Below are positions 33,320-42,313 of a stretch of DNA of 64,000 bases, piece after piece. The notes below the pieces were generated by a model. The model had not been told where the DNA came from, did not search any database, and saw nothing but the letters and a program-made list of their open reading frames with translations. Origin of the DNA: Streptomyces sp. DG2A-72 (GTDB lineage: Bacteria > Actinomycetota > Actinomycetes > Streptomycetales > Streptomycetaceae); assembly GCF_030499575.1 (NCBI RefSeq), contig NZ_JASTLC010000001.1, positions 2,380,001 through 2,444,000 of the forward strand, read 5' to 3'. The first letter of the stretch is position 1; each line of letters begins with the position of its first letter. The translations under genes and the position numbers were made by a program.

Positions 33320-34228
33320 GTGGTGCTGATGGTGTCCGAGGAAGTGCGGGAGGCGGTCGACGCGCGTCGACCGGTGGTGGCGCTGGAGTCCACGATCATC
33401 GCGCACGGGCTGCCGCGCCCGCGCAATCTGCAGGTGGCGCTGGAGCTGGAGGCCGTCGTACGGCAACAGGGTGCCGTACCGGCGACGATCGCCGTACTGG
33501 ACGGGCGTCCCCGTGTCGGCCTCGACAAGGAACAGCTGGAGCGGATCGCCAACGAGGACGGGATCCGCAAGCTGGGCCATCGTGACCTGCCGCTCGCCAT
33601 GGCGTCGGGCGCGAGCGGGGCGACCACGGTGTCGGCGACGGCACTGCTGGCGGCTTCGGCCGGCGTCCGGGTGTTCGCGACGGGCGGTCTGGGCGGGGTG
33701 CACCGGGAGTGGACCGTGACGCAGGACGAGTCGGCGGACCTGGGGCTGCTGGCCCGTACCCGGATCACGGTGGTGTGCGCGGGCGTGAAGTCGATCCTGG
33801 ACGTGCCGGCCACGCTGCAGCGGCTGGAGACGCTGGGCGTCGCCGTGGCGGGGTACGGCACGGACCGCTTTCCCGGCTTCTATCTGTCCGACTCGGGGCA
33901 TCCGGTGGACTGGACGTTGCGGACACCGGAGCAGGCTGCGGACGTCATGCGGGCGCAGGACGCGCTCGACGGGCCCGAGTCGGCGCTGATCGTCGCCAAT
34001 CCGGTGCCCGAGGACGAGCAGCTGGATCCCGAGTTGCACGCGCGCGTGCTGGCCGACGCGCTGCGCGCGTGCGAGGAAGAAGGCGTCAGCGGACAGGCGG
34101 TCACACCGTTCCTGCTCGACTACCTGGTACGGCACACCGAGGGTGCCTCACTGAGCGCCAATCTGGCGGCGGTGCGCGGCAACGTACGGCTGGCGGCGCA
34201 GATCGCGGCGGCCTGGGCCGGGGCGTGA
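33320..34228 (+). CDS. psuG: Pseudouridine-5'-phosphate glycosidase
   Basis: 302 aa. Cleaves pseudouridine 5'-phosphate to uracil and ribose 5-phosphate. Family blocks: VVALESTIIAHGLPRPRNLQ, GLDKEQLERIAN, KLGHRDLPLAMASGASGATT with the Schiff-base Lys region, FATGGLGGVHRE, VVCAGVKSILDVPATLQRLE, ETLGVAVAGYGTDRFPGFY. GTG 33320 follows AGGAGG at 7 nt; alternative starts at 33323 and 33329 remain possible. The stop overlaps the psuK start. Confidence 0.94.
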   Translation: MVLMVSEEVREAVDARRPVVALESTIIAHGLPRPRNLQVALELEAVVRQQGAVPATIAVLDGRPRVGLDKEQLERIANEDGIRKLGHRDLPLAMASGASGATTVSATALLAASAGVRVFATGGLGGVHREWTVTQDESADLGLLARTRITVVCAGVKSILDVPATLQRLETLGVAVAGYGTDRFPGFYLSDSGHPVDWTLRTPEQAADVMRAQDALDGPESALIVANPVPEDEQLDPELHARVLADALRACEEEGVSGQAVTPFLLDYLVRHTEGASLSANLAAVRGNVRLAAQIAAAWAGA

Positions 34229-35175
34229 CCGCGGGGCCGCGGGGGGCGCTGCTGGTCGTCGGGGACGTCGTCACGGACGTCGTCGCCCGACACCGGCGGC
34301 CGCTCGCCTCAGGGACCGACACGGCCGCGACGATCCGCACGGTACCGGGCGGCGCGGGCGCCAATGTGGCCTGCTGGGCGGCTCATTGGGGCTGTCCCGA
34401 GGTGCGGCTGCTCGGCCGGGTGGGCGCGGACGCGAGCGCGTGGCACGACCAGGAGCTGGTCGACTGCGGAGTACGGCCCCACCTCGTGGTGGACCCGCAG
34501 GCCCCGACCGGAACGGTGATCTGCCTCGTCGACGCGGATGCCGCGGCCCAGAGGACGTTCCTCACCGACAGTGGGGCGGCGTTGCGGCTCGAGCCCGGCG
34601 ACTGGTCGGCGGCACTGCTGGACGGGGTCGCATGGCTGCATCTGTCGGGCTACCTGCTGTTCTCCGAACCGAGCCGGGCGCTGGTGGCTGTGGCCCTGGA
34701 GTCGGCACGCGCGCGTGGCGTGCCGGTGAGCATGGATCCGGCGTCCGCCGGTTTTCTTGCGGAGCTGGGCGTCGACCGCTTCCTGGCGCTGGTGGAGGGT
34801 GTGGACGTCCTGCTGCCCAGCCGTGACGAGGCATGTCTGCTGACCGGGCTGCCCGATGCGGCGGACGCGGCGGCCAAGCTGAGTCGCCATGTCCCGCTGG
34901 TGATTGCCAAGCAGGGCGACCGGGGCGCGCTCGTGGCCCGGTCCGGCACCGTGTCCGCCCATGTCCCCGCAACGCCGGCGACACCGACGGACACGACGGG
35001 AGCGGGCGACGCCTTCACGGGCGCCTTCCTCGCGACGCTGCTGGCGGGTGCCGGGCCCGAGGACGCGGCGGCGGAAGGATGCCGGGCGGGTGCGCTGGCG
35101 GTCGAACGGGTGGGTGGCAGACCGCCGGCACGCGATGCCGACGAGGCGAGGGCCAGAGCACCGGTGCATGACTGA
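34225..35175 (+). CDS. psuK: PfkB family carbohydrate kinase, likely pseudouridine kinase
   Basis: 316 aa ribokinase-fold kinase: N-terminal GG motif VPGGAGANVACWAAHWG and C-terminal anion-hole motif DTTGAGDAFTGAFLATLL with the catalytic Asp. It overlaps psuG by 4 nt (GTGA), and the pair form the known two-step pseudouridine breakdown route (phosphorylation, then glycosidic cleavage). Function is assigned from this coupling; the kinase family alone would not tell the substrate. Confidence 0.9.
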   Translation: MTAGPRGALLVVGDVVTDVVARHRRPLASGTDTAATIRTVPGGAGANVACWAAHWGCPEVRLLGRVGADASAWHDQELVDCGVRPHLVVDPQAPTGTVICLVDADAAAQRTFLTDSGAALRLEPGDWSAALLDGVAWLHLSGYLLFSEPSRALVAVALESARARGVPVSMDPASAGFLAELGVDRFLALVEGVDVLLPSRDEACLLTGLPDAADAAAKLSRHVPLVIAKQGDRGALVARSGTVSAHVPATPATPTDTTGAGDAFTGAFLATLLAGAGPEDAAAEGCRAGALAVERVGGRPPARDADEARARAPVHD

Positions 35176-35230
35176 CGACGGGCTGCCTCGCACACGGTGT
35201 CTCCCGCCGACCGACACCCCGCTGCCGGCC

Positions 35231-36025
35231 CTACGCCCTGCGCCCCCACGCCGAGATCAACGGGGCGGTGGCCAGATCCATGGTGCCGGAGGCGACATTC
35301 GTCAGGTGACGGTCGATGTCGGCGTCCGTGGCGAGGCCCGCGGCGACGAGCTGGTCGCGGACCTGACGGATCGTCGCGGATTCCAGGGCGGCACAGGCGG
35401 GTGAGGCGACCGGGAAGTACGCGTTGGCCTCCACACCGCGCAGTCCGGCCTCACGCAGCAGGCGCGGGAGCGTGCGGCCGTACGCGAGGTCGGCGCCGCG
35501 GTCGGCGAGCAGTTGGCGGAAGCCGGTCCGTAGCCGGTTCGCCAGCTGCTGGTCGGGGCCGTACTCGTCGGGGCAGGTCAAGGGCTGCAGGGCAGGGTCG
35601 GCGTCCTCGATCAGGAGCCGTCCGCCGGGACGCAGGGCCTTGAGCATGGAGCGCAACGCCCGTTCCCGGTCCGGCACATGGACGAGGACGAGCCGGGCGT
35701 GCACCAGGTCGAACCCCTCCCCCGGCGGCTCGTGGGCACCCACGTCATGGACGCGGACCTCGACGGGGGGCCGGGCGGCCGGGGCGAGGTGCGAGATGTC
35801 GATGTCGGTCGCGACGACCTTTCCGGTCGGACCGACCTTCTTGGCCAGCCAGGACACCACGGAGGTGCCACCGGCGCCGACCTCCCAGCAGCGCCAGCCG
35901 GGTCCGATGCCGAACCCTTCGAGGTGCCGGAACGTCGTGGGGTCGAAGAGGGCGGCGAAGGCGTCGAAGCGCTCGGCCGCCTCGGTCTGCCGGTTGTCGA
36001 GAAGGTATCCATCGCTTCGCGTCAT
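35231..36025 (-). CDS. Class I SAM-dependent methyltransferase
   Basis: 264 aa. Motif I is in WRCWEVGAGGTSVVSWLAKK, the acidic strand-2 residue in VVATDIDISHL, motif IV-like FDLVHARLVLVHVPDRERAL and post-motif MLKALRPGGRLLIEDADPAL. This resembles UbiE/small-molecule methyltransferases. It is convergent with psuK 55 nt away. The substrate cannot be inferred. Confidence 0.88.
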   Translation of the reverse strand: MTRSDGYLLDNRQTEAAERFDAFAALFDPTTFRHLEGFGIGPGWRCWEVGAGGTSVVSWLAKKVGPTGKVVATDIDISHLAPAARPPVEVRVHDVGAHEPPGEGFDLVHARLVLVHVPDRERALRSMLKALRPGGRLLIEDADPALQPLTCPDEYGPDQQLANRLRTGFRQLLADRGADLAYGRTLPRLLREAGLRGVEANAYFPVASPACAALESATIRQVRDQLVAAGLATDADIDRHLTNVASGTMDLATAPLISAWGRRA

Positions 36026-36268
36026 GCCGTGATCATCCCATTCACTCCACTTGTCCGTTCCGCCGACGCTCCGGTAGGACGATCCGATCGGAGGCGACCC
36101 TGCCCCGTCTTCGTCACCACGTCGTGGGCGCCGTCAAACGTTGTCCACAGCCGGGAACAAAGCGGAATCGACTGTTCCCACAGGCCCGCCCAACAGTCCG
36201 GCGGAGCTGGCAAACTGGCACGCCAGGGCGCAGAAATGCGGCGCGGAGATCCACGCGAGGAGATCCAG

Positions 36269-37396
36269 ATGGCGATGGCAGGGAATCTGCGGAGGGTGAC
36301 GGGCCTCGGCAGGGTCGGTGGCCTGCGCAGAGTGGCGCGGCTGGCGCGGCGGCGCCCGCGCGTCGACCTGAGCCATCCCGCCCGGTCCCCGCTGGGTTCC
36401 TCGGTGGTGAACTGCGTGACCTACCGGGACGGCGCCCGGGACCTCGCAGGCGGCGATCTGGTCGATGCCGTGCAGCGGGTGCGCAAGCACGGCGACGGCT
36501 TCGTCTGGCTCGGCCTCCACGAACCGACGGACCAGGAGTTCGCGGGTATCGCCGAACTCTTCGACCTGCATCCGCTGGCGGTCGAGGACGCGATCGAGGC
36601 CCATCAGCGCCCAAAACTGGAGCGCTACGACGAGACGCTGTTCGCGGTGTTCAAGACGGTCTGCTACGTCGAGCACGAGGAACTCACGGCGACAAGCGAG
36701 GTGGTGAACACCGGCGAGATCATGGTGTTCGTCGGCCGCGAGTTCGTGATCACCGTACGGCACGGACGGCACGGCTCGCTGGGTCCGCTCCGTGAGGAGC
36801 TGGAGTCCGATCCCCAGCAACTCGCGCAGGGTCCCGCGGCGGTGCTGCACGCGATCGCGGACCATGTGGTCGACGACTATCTGAGCGTCACCGACTCGGT
36901 GCAGGGGGACATCGATGAGGTCGAGACGGCGGTGTTCGCGGAGAACGGCGCGCGGGTCGACCCGGGGCGTATCTACCAGCTCAAGCGCGAACTCCTCGAA
37001 CTGAAGCGGGCCGTGGTTCCGCTCGGCCGCCCGCTCGAGGATCTCGCCACGCGGCCGATACGGGTGGTCGATCCGGACATACAGGCCTATTTCCGCGACG
37101 TCTCCGACCACTTGCTGCGCGCAAAGGAGCAGATAGCCGCCTTCGACGAGCTGCTCAACTCGATCCTGCAGGCGCATCTGGCGCAGGTCACGGTCGCGCA
37201 GAACGAGGACATGCGGAAGATCACGGCGTGGGCCGCGATCATCGCCGTACCGACCATGGTCTGCGGGGTGTACGGCATGAACTTCGACCACATGCCGGAG
37301 CTGCACTGGCAGTTCGGCTATCCCTTGGTCATGGCCGTGATATCCGTCGCCTGTCTGACGCTGTACCGCGGCTTCCGGCGCAGCGGCTGGCTCTGA
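36269..37396 (+). CDS. corA: CorA family magnesium/divalent cation transporter
   Basis: 375 aa. A long cytoplasmic N-terminal funnel (residues 1-310) is followed by two C-terminal membrane segments with the signature YGMNFDHMPELHW between them. The conserved LERYDETLFAVFKTVCYV and TVAQNEDMRKITAWAAIIAV segments are present. ATG 36269 follows GAGGAG at 6 nt, and the N-terminus is unusually basic (VGGLRRVARLARRRPRVD). No Mg2+ leader structure was recognised in the 240-nt upstream gap. Confidence 0.94.
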   Translation: MAMAGNLRRVTGLGRVGGLRRVARLARRRPRVDLSHPARSPLGSSVVNCVTYRDGARDLAGGDLVDAVQRVRKHGDGFVWLGLHEPTDQEFAGIAELFDLHPLAVEDAIEAHQRPKLERYDETLFAVFKTVCYVEHEELTATSEVVNTGEIMVFVGREFVITVRHGRHGSLGPLREELESDPQQLAQGPAAVLHAIADHVVDDYLSVTDSVQGDIDEVETAVFAENGARVDPGRIYQLKRELLELKRAVVPLGRPLEDLATRPIRVVDPDIQAYFRDVSDHLLRAKEQIAAFDELLNSILQAHLAQVTVAQNEDMRKITAWAAIIAVPTMVCGVYGMNFDHMPELHWQFGYPLVMAVISVACLTLYRGFRRSGWL

Positions 37397-37436
37397 GTGA
37401 GCGGCGTGAGCCGGCCGATCGAGGTGATCGAGCGGG

Positions 37437-37865
37437 TCAGCGTGCGGGGGTCCTCGCATAGACGGACTCGGCCCAGGTGGCGATCTGGTCCTCCGTCAGA
37501 TGCTGGGCCAGATCGGCCTCGCTGATCATGCCGACCAGGCGCTTGTTCTCGATGACGGGGAGCCGGCGGATCTGGTGCTCCTGCATCTCGTGGAGTACGT
37601 CGCTGACATCGGCGTCCGCCGCGATCCAGCGAGGGGTGCCCTGGGCCATCTCGCCGGCGGTGACCTTGGCCGGGTCGCGGCCCATGGCCACGCAGCCGAC
37701 GACGATGTCGCGGTCGGTGAGGATGCCGCAGAGCCGGTCGTTCGAGTCGCCGATGGGCAGGGCTCCGACGTTGAGCTCACGCATCAGCTGGGCGGCGCGG
37801 TCGAGGGTCTCGTGGGCGGGGATCCACTGGGCGCCACGGTGCATGATGTCTCCGGCGGTGGTCAT
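37437..37865 (-). CDS. Two-CBS-domain protein
   Basis: 142 aa made of two CBS modules: residues 5-60 (MHRGAQWIPAHETLDRAAQL, LCGILTDRDIVVGCVA) and 72-130 (WIAADADVSDVLHEMQEHQI, RRLPVIENKRLVGMISEADL). Such stand-alone CBS pairs bind adenine nucleotides. RBS GGGAGG precedes ATG 37865. It is convergent with corA. The partner protein is unknown. Confidence 0.92.
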   Translation of the reverse strand: MTTAGDIMHRGAQWIPAHETLDRAAQLMRELNVGALPIGDSNDRLCGILTDRDIVVGCVAMGRDPAKVTAGEMAQGTPRWIAADADVSDVLHEMQEHQIRRLPVIENKRLVGMISEADLAQHLTEDQIATWAESVYARTPAR

Positions 37866-38044
37866 GGGCGTACCTCCCGATGCCGGACGGCCGGCGCGGC
37901 GCGGAACGCACCGCTAGTCCCGGCGCCCCTCATTCTCGCCGTGTCGCCGGGCGGATGCACCCGGAACGTCGGGATGACGTTCGAGCACCGGGGGGCGGGC
38001 GTCGGACCGAGGGCCTCGCGCATACAAGAGAGCGGTGCGCCCAG

Positions 38045-38677
38045 TCAGCCGCTCCAGGCCGGATGCCGAGGGTCGTCGGCGCGCACCAGGACGTCGGCCG
38101 TGCCGGCGGGGTCGGTCTCGTCGTCGTAGCGCTCGAAGGCGGGGAGGGTCCACTGCTCGGCTTCGGGAGTGCGGCGGAGGAGGGCGCCGGACGTAAGGCG
38201 GACGTGGACGGACAGGTCAAAGGGGAACCAGTGGCGCAGCAGGAGGGGACCGTGGAGCAACAGGACGCCGCCGGGCGGGAGTCGGACGTAGGGGCTGCGG
38301 GTGGCGCGGTCGGTGGCCGGGTCCCACAGGTCGGGCAGGACGCGGCCGTCGCCGGAGGGTTCGAGGGGGCCGAAGACCTCGCGCCATACGGCAGCGATGT
38401 CGAACCAGCCGTTGTAATAGGCCTCGACGTCCCGGTGGCCAGACTCCAGACGCACCGAGGCGGGGCGCAGAAAGCCCTCCATGCCCACGACGAGTGAGGG
38501 GCGGCCACGTATGCGCAGCGCTTCGGAGACGCGTTCGGCGAGGTCTCCCGGGCGGGCGGCCGGGGCGCCGTCGAAGGCGATGCGGGGCCACGGGCTGTCG
38601 TCGGCCGGCTTCAGATCGAGCAGCCGCTCGGCCAGGAGATCGCCGAGCCGCTCCCAGGTGATCGCTTCGAGTCGCAC
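38045..38677 (-). CDS. Uridine-kinase-like protein with an eroded P-loop
   Basis: 210 aa. Order of elements resembles uridine kinase/P-loop NTPases: RIAFDGAPAARPGDLAERVS at the P-loop position, VVGMEGFLRPASVRLESGHR, EAYYNGWFDIAAVWREVFGP, LPPGGVLLLHGPLLLRHWFP. The P-loop lacks the G-K-S/T needed for phosphate binding (APAARPGD instead of GxxGxGKS/T). The protein may have lost kinase activity. The family is common in Streptomyces and usually annotated as uridine kinase; I call it only kinase-like. Confidence 0.78.
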   Translation of the reverse strand: MRLEAITWERLGDLLAERLLDLKPADDSPWPRIAFDGAPAARPGDLAERVSEALRIRGRPSLVVGMEGFLRPASVRLESGHRDVEAYYNGWFDIAAVWREVFGPLEPSGDGRVLPDLWDPATDRATRSPYVRLPPGGVLLLHGPLLLRHWFPFDLSVHVRLTSGALLRRTPEAEQWTLPAFERYDDETDPAGTADVLVRADDPRHPAWSG

Positions 38678-38766
38678 ACGGCCATGATGCGCCCGTTCCC
38701 GGTCAGCGGTGACGCGGGGCGGGAATCCGGCGTGGATCGCGGTTCACCGGCGGGAAGGAAGCGCAT

Positions 38767-39456
38767 ATGGCACCCCTGGCAACTTCCGTGCACCGCGCCG
38801 GACTTCTGGTCTTCCAGCCGATCAAGAGACGGAACTGCTCCGCATGCCATCGCGGGCCGCTGCCGCTGCTCGTGATGGAGGAGGGCGCGCCGCGGTGTCT
38901 CGACTGTGCCGACCTCGGGCATCTGGTCTTTCTGCCGCGGGGCGACACGGCGTTGACGCGCAGGTCACGGGAGGAGAGTGGGCTGTCGGCGGTGGTCGTG
39001 CGGTTCAACCGGCGCCAGAGTCGGTATGAGCGGCAGGGCGTTCTGGTGGAGGAGGCGGCGCTCGCGCGGGCGGAGCGGCGATGTCTGGTGGACGCGGAGG
39101 CACGGCGGCGGCGCCGGGTGCGGGACGCCGCGCGGCGGGCGGCGGAGGATCTGCGGTTCACCGAGGCGTTCGCGGGCGAGATACGGCGGCTGTTTCCCGG
39201 CTGCCCACAGGAGCGGGCGTGGGAGATCGCGGCGCATGCGTCCGTGCGGGGCAGTGGGCGCGTGGGGCGGAGTGCGGCGGGGCGGGCGCTGTCCGAGGGG
39301 GCGGTGACGTCGGCGGTCGTGGCGTCCGTGCGGCATGTGGACACGCCGTACGACCAACTGCTGATGAGCGGGGTTCCGCGGCATGAGGCGCGGCGGCGGA
39401 TCGCGGCGGATGTGGAGGCGCGGCTGGGGGCTTGGCGAGCGGTGGGGGTGGTCTGA
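38767..39456 (+). CDS. DUF2293 family protein
   Basis: 229 aa, highly basic. The N-terminal part has a four-Cys/His zinc-type cluster (CSACHRGPLPLLV and RCLDCADLGH). The middle is Arg-rich and helical. The C-terminal DUF2293 block is FPGCPQERAWEIAAHASVRG, SGRVGRSAAGRALSEGAVTS and HVDTPYDQLLMSGVPRHEAR. The composition suggests nucleic-acid binding, but no function is established. It starts at ATG 38767 behind GGAAG. Confidence 0.85.
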   Translation: MAPLATSVHRAGLLVFQPIKRRNCSACHRGPLPLLVMEEGAPRCLDCADLGHLVFLPRGDTALTRRSREESGLSAVVVRFNRRQSRYERQGVLVEEAALARAERRCLVDAEARRRRRVRDAARRAAEDLRFTEAFAGEIRRLFPGCPQERAWEIAAHASVRGSGRVGRSAAGRALSEGAVTSAVVASVRHVDTPYDQLLMSGVPRHEARRRIAADVEARLGAWRAVGVV

Positions 39457-39609
39457 GGTCGGCCGGCCGCTCCGAGTGAGTGTCCGGCTCTGGACTCTCG
39501 CGTATGTCATCGCGCGGATGGGCCATGGTCACTGATCTCGTACGGGATTTCACTTGTGGTGACGGAAGGTGCCGGGCAGGTCTCGGCCGACGTGGGAGTG
39601 GGTGTTGAG

Positions 39610-40092
39610 ATGACGATCGACGGGCCGTACTTCGTGCTGACGGTGCTGGGCGTGGTGGGCACCGGGCTGGTGGCCGGGGCCTTCTGCGCGTTCTCGACCT
39701 TTGTGATGCAGGGGCTGGCCGCGCTGCCGCCCGCGCAGGGAGTCGCCGCGATGAAGGCGATCAACGTGACCGCGCTGCGCCCGGCCTTCATGCTGGTGTT
39801 CGTCGGCTCCGCTGTGCTGTGCGCGGTGATCGCGGTGGTGACGTTCGTGCTGTGGCCGGACGAGGGCACCGTGGAGTTGCTGGTCGGCAGTGCGCTGTAT
39901 CTGTTCGGATCGTTCGGGCTGACGATGATCGCGAACGTGCCGCGCAACGAGGCGTTGATGAAGTTGGACGCCGGCACTCCGGAGGCGGCCGCGTACTGGC
40001 CGGCGTATGTGCGCGAGTGGACGGCCTGGAATCACGTCCGCATGGTCGCCTCGGCCGGCGCGGCGGTGGCGTATGTGCTGGCCATCGCTTGA
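39610..40092 (+). CDS. DUF1772 (anthrone oxygenase-like) membrane protein
   Basis: 160 aa with four membrane segments: VLTVLGVVGTGLVAGAFCAF, FMLVFVGSAVLCAVIAVVTF, ELLVGSALYLFGSFGLTMIA, and a C-terminal AWNHVRMVASAGAAVAYVLA. The NVPRNEALMKL and REWTAWNHVR motifs are the DUF1772 core. ATG 39610 is chosen for the first membrane helix position; the ribosome site is weak and upstream starts in the same frame cannot be ruled out. Function unknown. Confidence 0.8.
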   Translation: MTIDGPYFVLTVLGVVGTGLVAGAFCAFSTFVMQGLAALPPAQGVAAMKAINVTALRPAFMLVFVGSAVLCAVIAVVTFVLWPDEGTVELLVGSALYLFGSFGLTMIANVPRNEALMKLDAGTPEAAAYWPAYVREWTAWNHVRMVASAGAAVAYVLAIA

Positions 40093-40236
40093 GGGAGCCC
40101 GTGCCTCATCGCGGGAAACCTCACGAGAAAGCGCTGTCCGGCACTCTGCGGGCGTGGCCGGAGGGACGTATCGTGGCCGAAAGAGTGCCGCCCGATGACG
40201 CACAGCCTGTCACACGCGTATCTGAGGAAGACGGCC

Positions 40237-41724
40237 ATGGCCGATCCCAAGGGTTTCCTGACCACGCCTCGCGAGGACTGGCCCCGCAGGCCCGTCGAGG
40301 AGCGGGTCCGGGACTGGGACGAGGTGTATGTCCCCGGGGCGTTGCTGCCCATTATCAGCAAGCAGGCCGACCGCTGTATGGACTGCGGGATCCCGTTCTG
40401 CCACGAGGCGTGTCCGCTCGGCAATCTGATCCCGGAGTGGAACGACCTCGTCTCCCGGGAGGACTGGCGGGCGGCCGCCGACCGGCTGCACGCCACCAAC
40501 AACTTCCCCGAGTTCACCGGCCGGTTGTGTCCGGCGCCCTGCGAGGCGGGCTGTGTGCTGGCCATCAACCAGCCCGCGGTCACCATCAAGAACGTCGAGT
40601 GCGCCATCGCCGACCGGGCCTGGGAGGAGGGGTTCGCGCCGCCGCAGCCGCCGGACCGGCTCTCCGGGCGGACGGTCGCGGTGATCGGGTCGGGGCCCAC
40701 CGGGCTCGCCGCCGCGCAGCAGTTGACCCGGGCGGGCCATACGGTCGTCGTGTACGAGAAGGACGACCGGCTGGGCGGGCTGATGCGGTACGGCATCCCC
40801 GAGTTCAAGATGGAGAAACGGCATCTGGAGCGGCGGCTGGAGCAGATGCGGGCCGAGGGCACGAAGTTCCGTACCTCGACGGCGGTGGGGCGGGACGTCG
40901 GCGCCGCGGAACTGCGGACGCGGTACGACGCCGTCGTGATCGCCACGGGAGCGACCGCGTGGCGTGAACTTCCCGTGCCGGGGCGGGAGTTGGCCGGAAT
41001 ACAGCAGGCCATGGAGTATCTGCCGCTGGCCAACCGGGTGTGCGAGGGGGATCTGGAGTCCTCGCCGATGTCGGCGGCCGGGAAGCATGTCGTCATCGTC
41101 GGTGGCGGGGACACCGGGGCGGACTGTCTGGGCACGGCGGTGCGGGAAGGCGCCGCGTCCGTCACGCAGTTGGACATCTACACCCAGCCGGGCGTGGAAC
41201 GGGACGACGATGTCGAGCCCTGGCCCACGTATCCGAAGATCTACCGGCTGTCGGCCGCGCACGAGGAGGCCGGGGAGCTGCGGACGGCGCCGGCGGCGGA
41301 TGCGGATGCGCGGCTGTTCGCGGCGTCCACGCTCCACTTCACCGGCGACGAGAGTGGGCATGTGCGGTCATTGCATCTGGTCGAGGTGGATGCGGAGCGG
41401 CGGCCGGTGCCGGGCACCGGGCGGATGCTGCCCGCCGACCTCGTGCTACTGGCCCTCGGGTTCTCCGGGCCCGATCGGGGGGACGGGCTCGTCGACCAGT
41501 TGGGGCTGGCGATGGAGGCCCGGGGCACGGTCGCGCGGGATGCCGACTTCGCCACGAACGTCCCCGGCGTGTTCGTCGCCGGGGACGCCGCGCGGGGGCA
41601 GTCACTGATCGTGTGGGCGATCGCGGAGGGGCGGGCGGTGGCGGCGGCCGTCGACCGTCATCTCACGGGGAGTTCGCGGCTGCCGGCGCCGATCGGGCCG
41701 TATGACCGGCCGATGGTGGTGTAG
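40237..41724 (+). CDS. gltD: Glutamate synthase small subunit (GltD-type), solitary copy
   Basis: 495 aa. N-terminal Fe-S domain with cysteines in CMDCGIPFCHEACPLGN and CPAPCEAGCVLAI; FAD loop VIGSGPTGLAAAQQL; NADPH loop VIVGGGDTGADC; C-terminal NVPGVFVAGDAARGQSLIVW. It feeds electrons from NADPH to a partner such as GltB. No gltB lies beside it, so it either serves a distant large subunit or is a paralogue for another oxidoreductase. ATG 40237 has GAGGAAG upstream. Confidence 0.9.
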   Translation: MADPKGFLTTPREDWPRRPVEERVRDWDEVYVPGALLPIISKQADRCMDCGIPFCHEACPLGNLIPEWNDLVSREDWRAAADRLHATNNFPEFTGRLCPAPCEAGCVLAINQPAVTIKNVECAIADRAWEEGFAPPQPPDRLSGRTVAVIGSGPTGLAAAQQLTRAGHTVVVYEKDDRLGGLMRYGIPEFKMEKRHLERRLEQMRAEGTKFRTSTAVGRDVGAAELRTRYDAVVIATGATAWRELPVPGRELAGIQQAMEYLPLANRVCEGDLESSPMSAAGKHVVIVGGGDTGADCLGTAVREGAASVTQLDIYTQPGVERDDDVEPWPTYPKIYRLSAAHEEAGELRTAPAADADARLFAASTLHFTGDESGHVRSLHLVEVDAERRPVPGTGRMLPADLVLLALGFSGPDRGDGLVDQLGLAMEARGTVARDADFATNVPGVFVAGDAARGQSLIVWAIAEGRAVAAAVDRHLTGSSRLPAPIGPYDRPMVV

Positions 41725-41753
41725 GGGCCGGCCACAAGGGCCATGGGTGCGGT

Positions 41754-42275
41754 TCAGCGTTCGTCCGTGCCCGCCACCTTCCCCGTCGACAGGGCCACCC
41801 GGTTCCACGTGTTGATCGTGAAGATCAGGGCGAGTACGTGGGCGATTTCCTCGTCGTCGAAGTGGGCGGCTGCCTCCGCGTAGACGTCGTCCGGGACGCC
41901 TCCGTCGGCGATCAGGGTGACCGCTTCTGTGAGGGCGAGGGCGGCTTGTTCCTGTGGGGTGAAGAAGTGCCGGGCCTCGCGCCAGACCGGGACCATGTGG
42001 AGCCGGTCCTCGCTCTCGCCGGCCTTGCGGGCGTCGTTGGTGTGCATGTGGAGGCAGTAGGCACAGTGGTTGAGGTGCGAGGCGCGGATCTGGATGAGTT
42101 CGACGAGGGCCGGGTCGAGGCCCTCGCGGGCGGCGGCGTCGAAGCCGATGAGGGCGCGGAACACCTTCGGGGCGGTCCTGGCGAAGTTGATGCGGGTCTT
42201 TTCGGCCGTGGGGACCATGGCCGGCATGGTCGCAGCGGAGGCGGTTGTCGTCGTGTTCGTCGTCATGTGCATCAA
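41754..42275 (-). CDS. Carboxymuconolactone decarboxylase/AhpD-like alkylhydroperoxidase
   Basis: 173 aa. All-helical CMD domain with the redox motif HLNHCAYCLHMHTNDARKAG (CxxC plus H) and the DPALVELIQIRASHLNHC helix. Threonine/alanine-rich N-terminus; a later ATG at 42266 is an alternative start. It is divergent from a MocR-type regulator 39 nt away, a common pairing that suggests direct control. Role in peroxide or thiol stress is inferred. Confidence 0.9.
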   Translation of the reverse strand: MMHMTTNTTTTASAATMPAMVPTAEKTRINFARTAPKVFRALIGFDAAAREGLDPALVELIQIRASHLNHCAYCLHMHTNDARKAGESEDRLHMVPVWREARHFFTPQEQAALALTEAVTLIADGGVPDDVYAEAAAHFDDEEIAHVLALIFTINTWNRVALSTGKVAGTDER

Positions 42276-42313
42276 TCTATGGAGCCGAAAGACCGACTGT
42301 AGGGTGCATTTCC

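Noticed and set aside
36026..36268. Mg2+ riboswitch (M-box or similar) upstream of corA
   Set aside because: I could not find the conserved core elements or a convincing fold in this 240-nt region.
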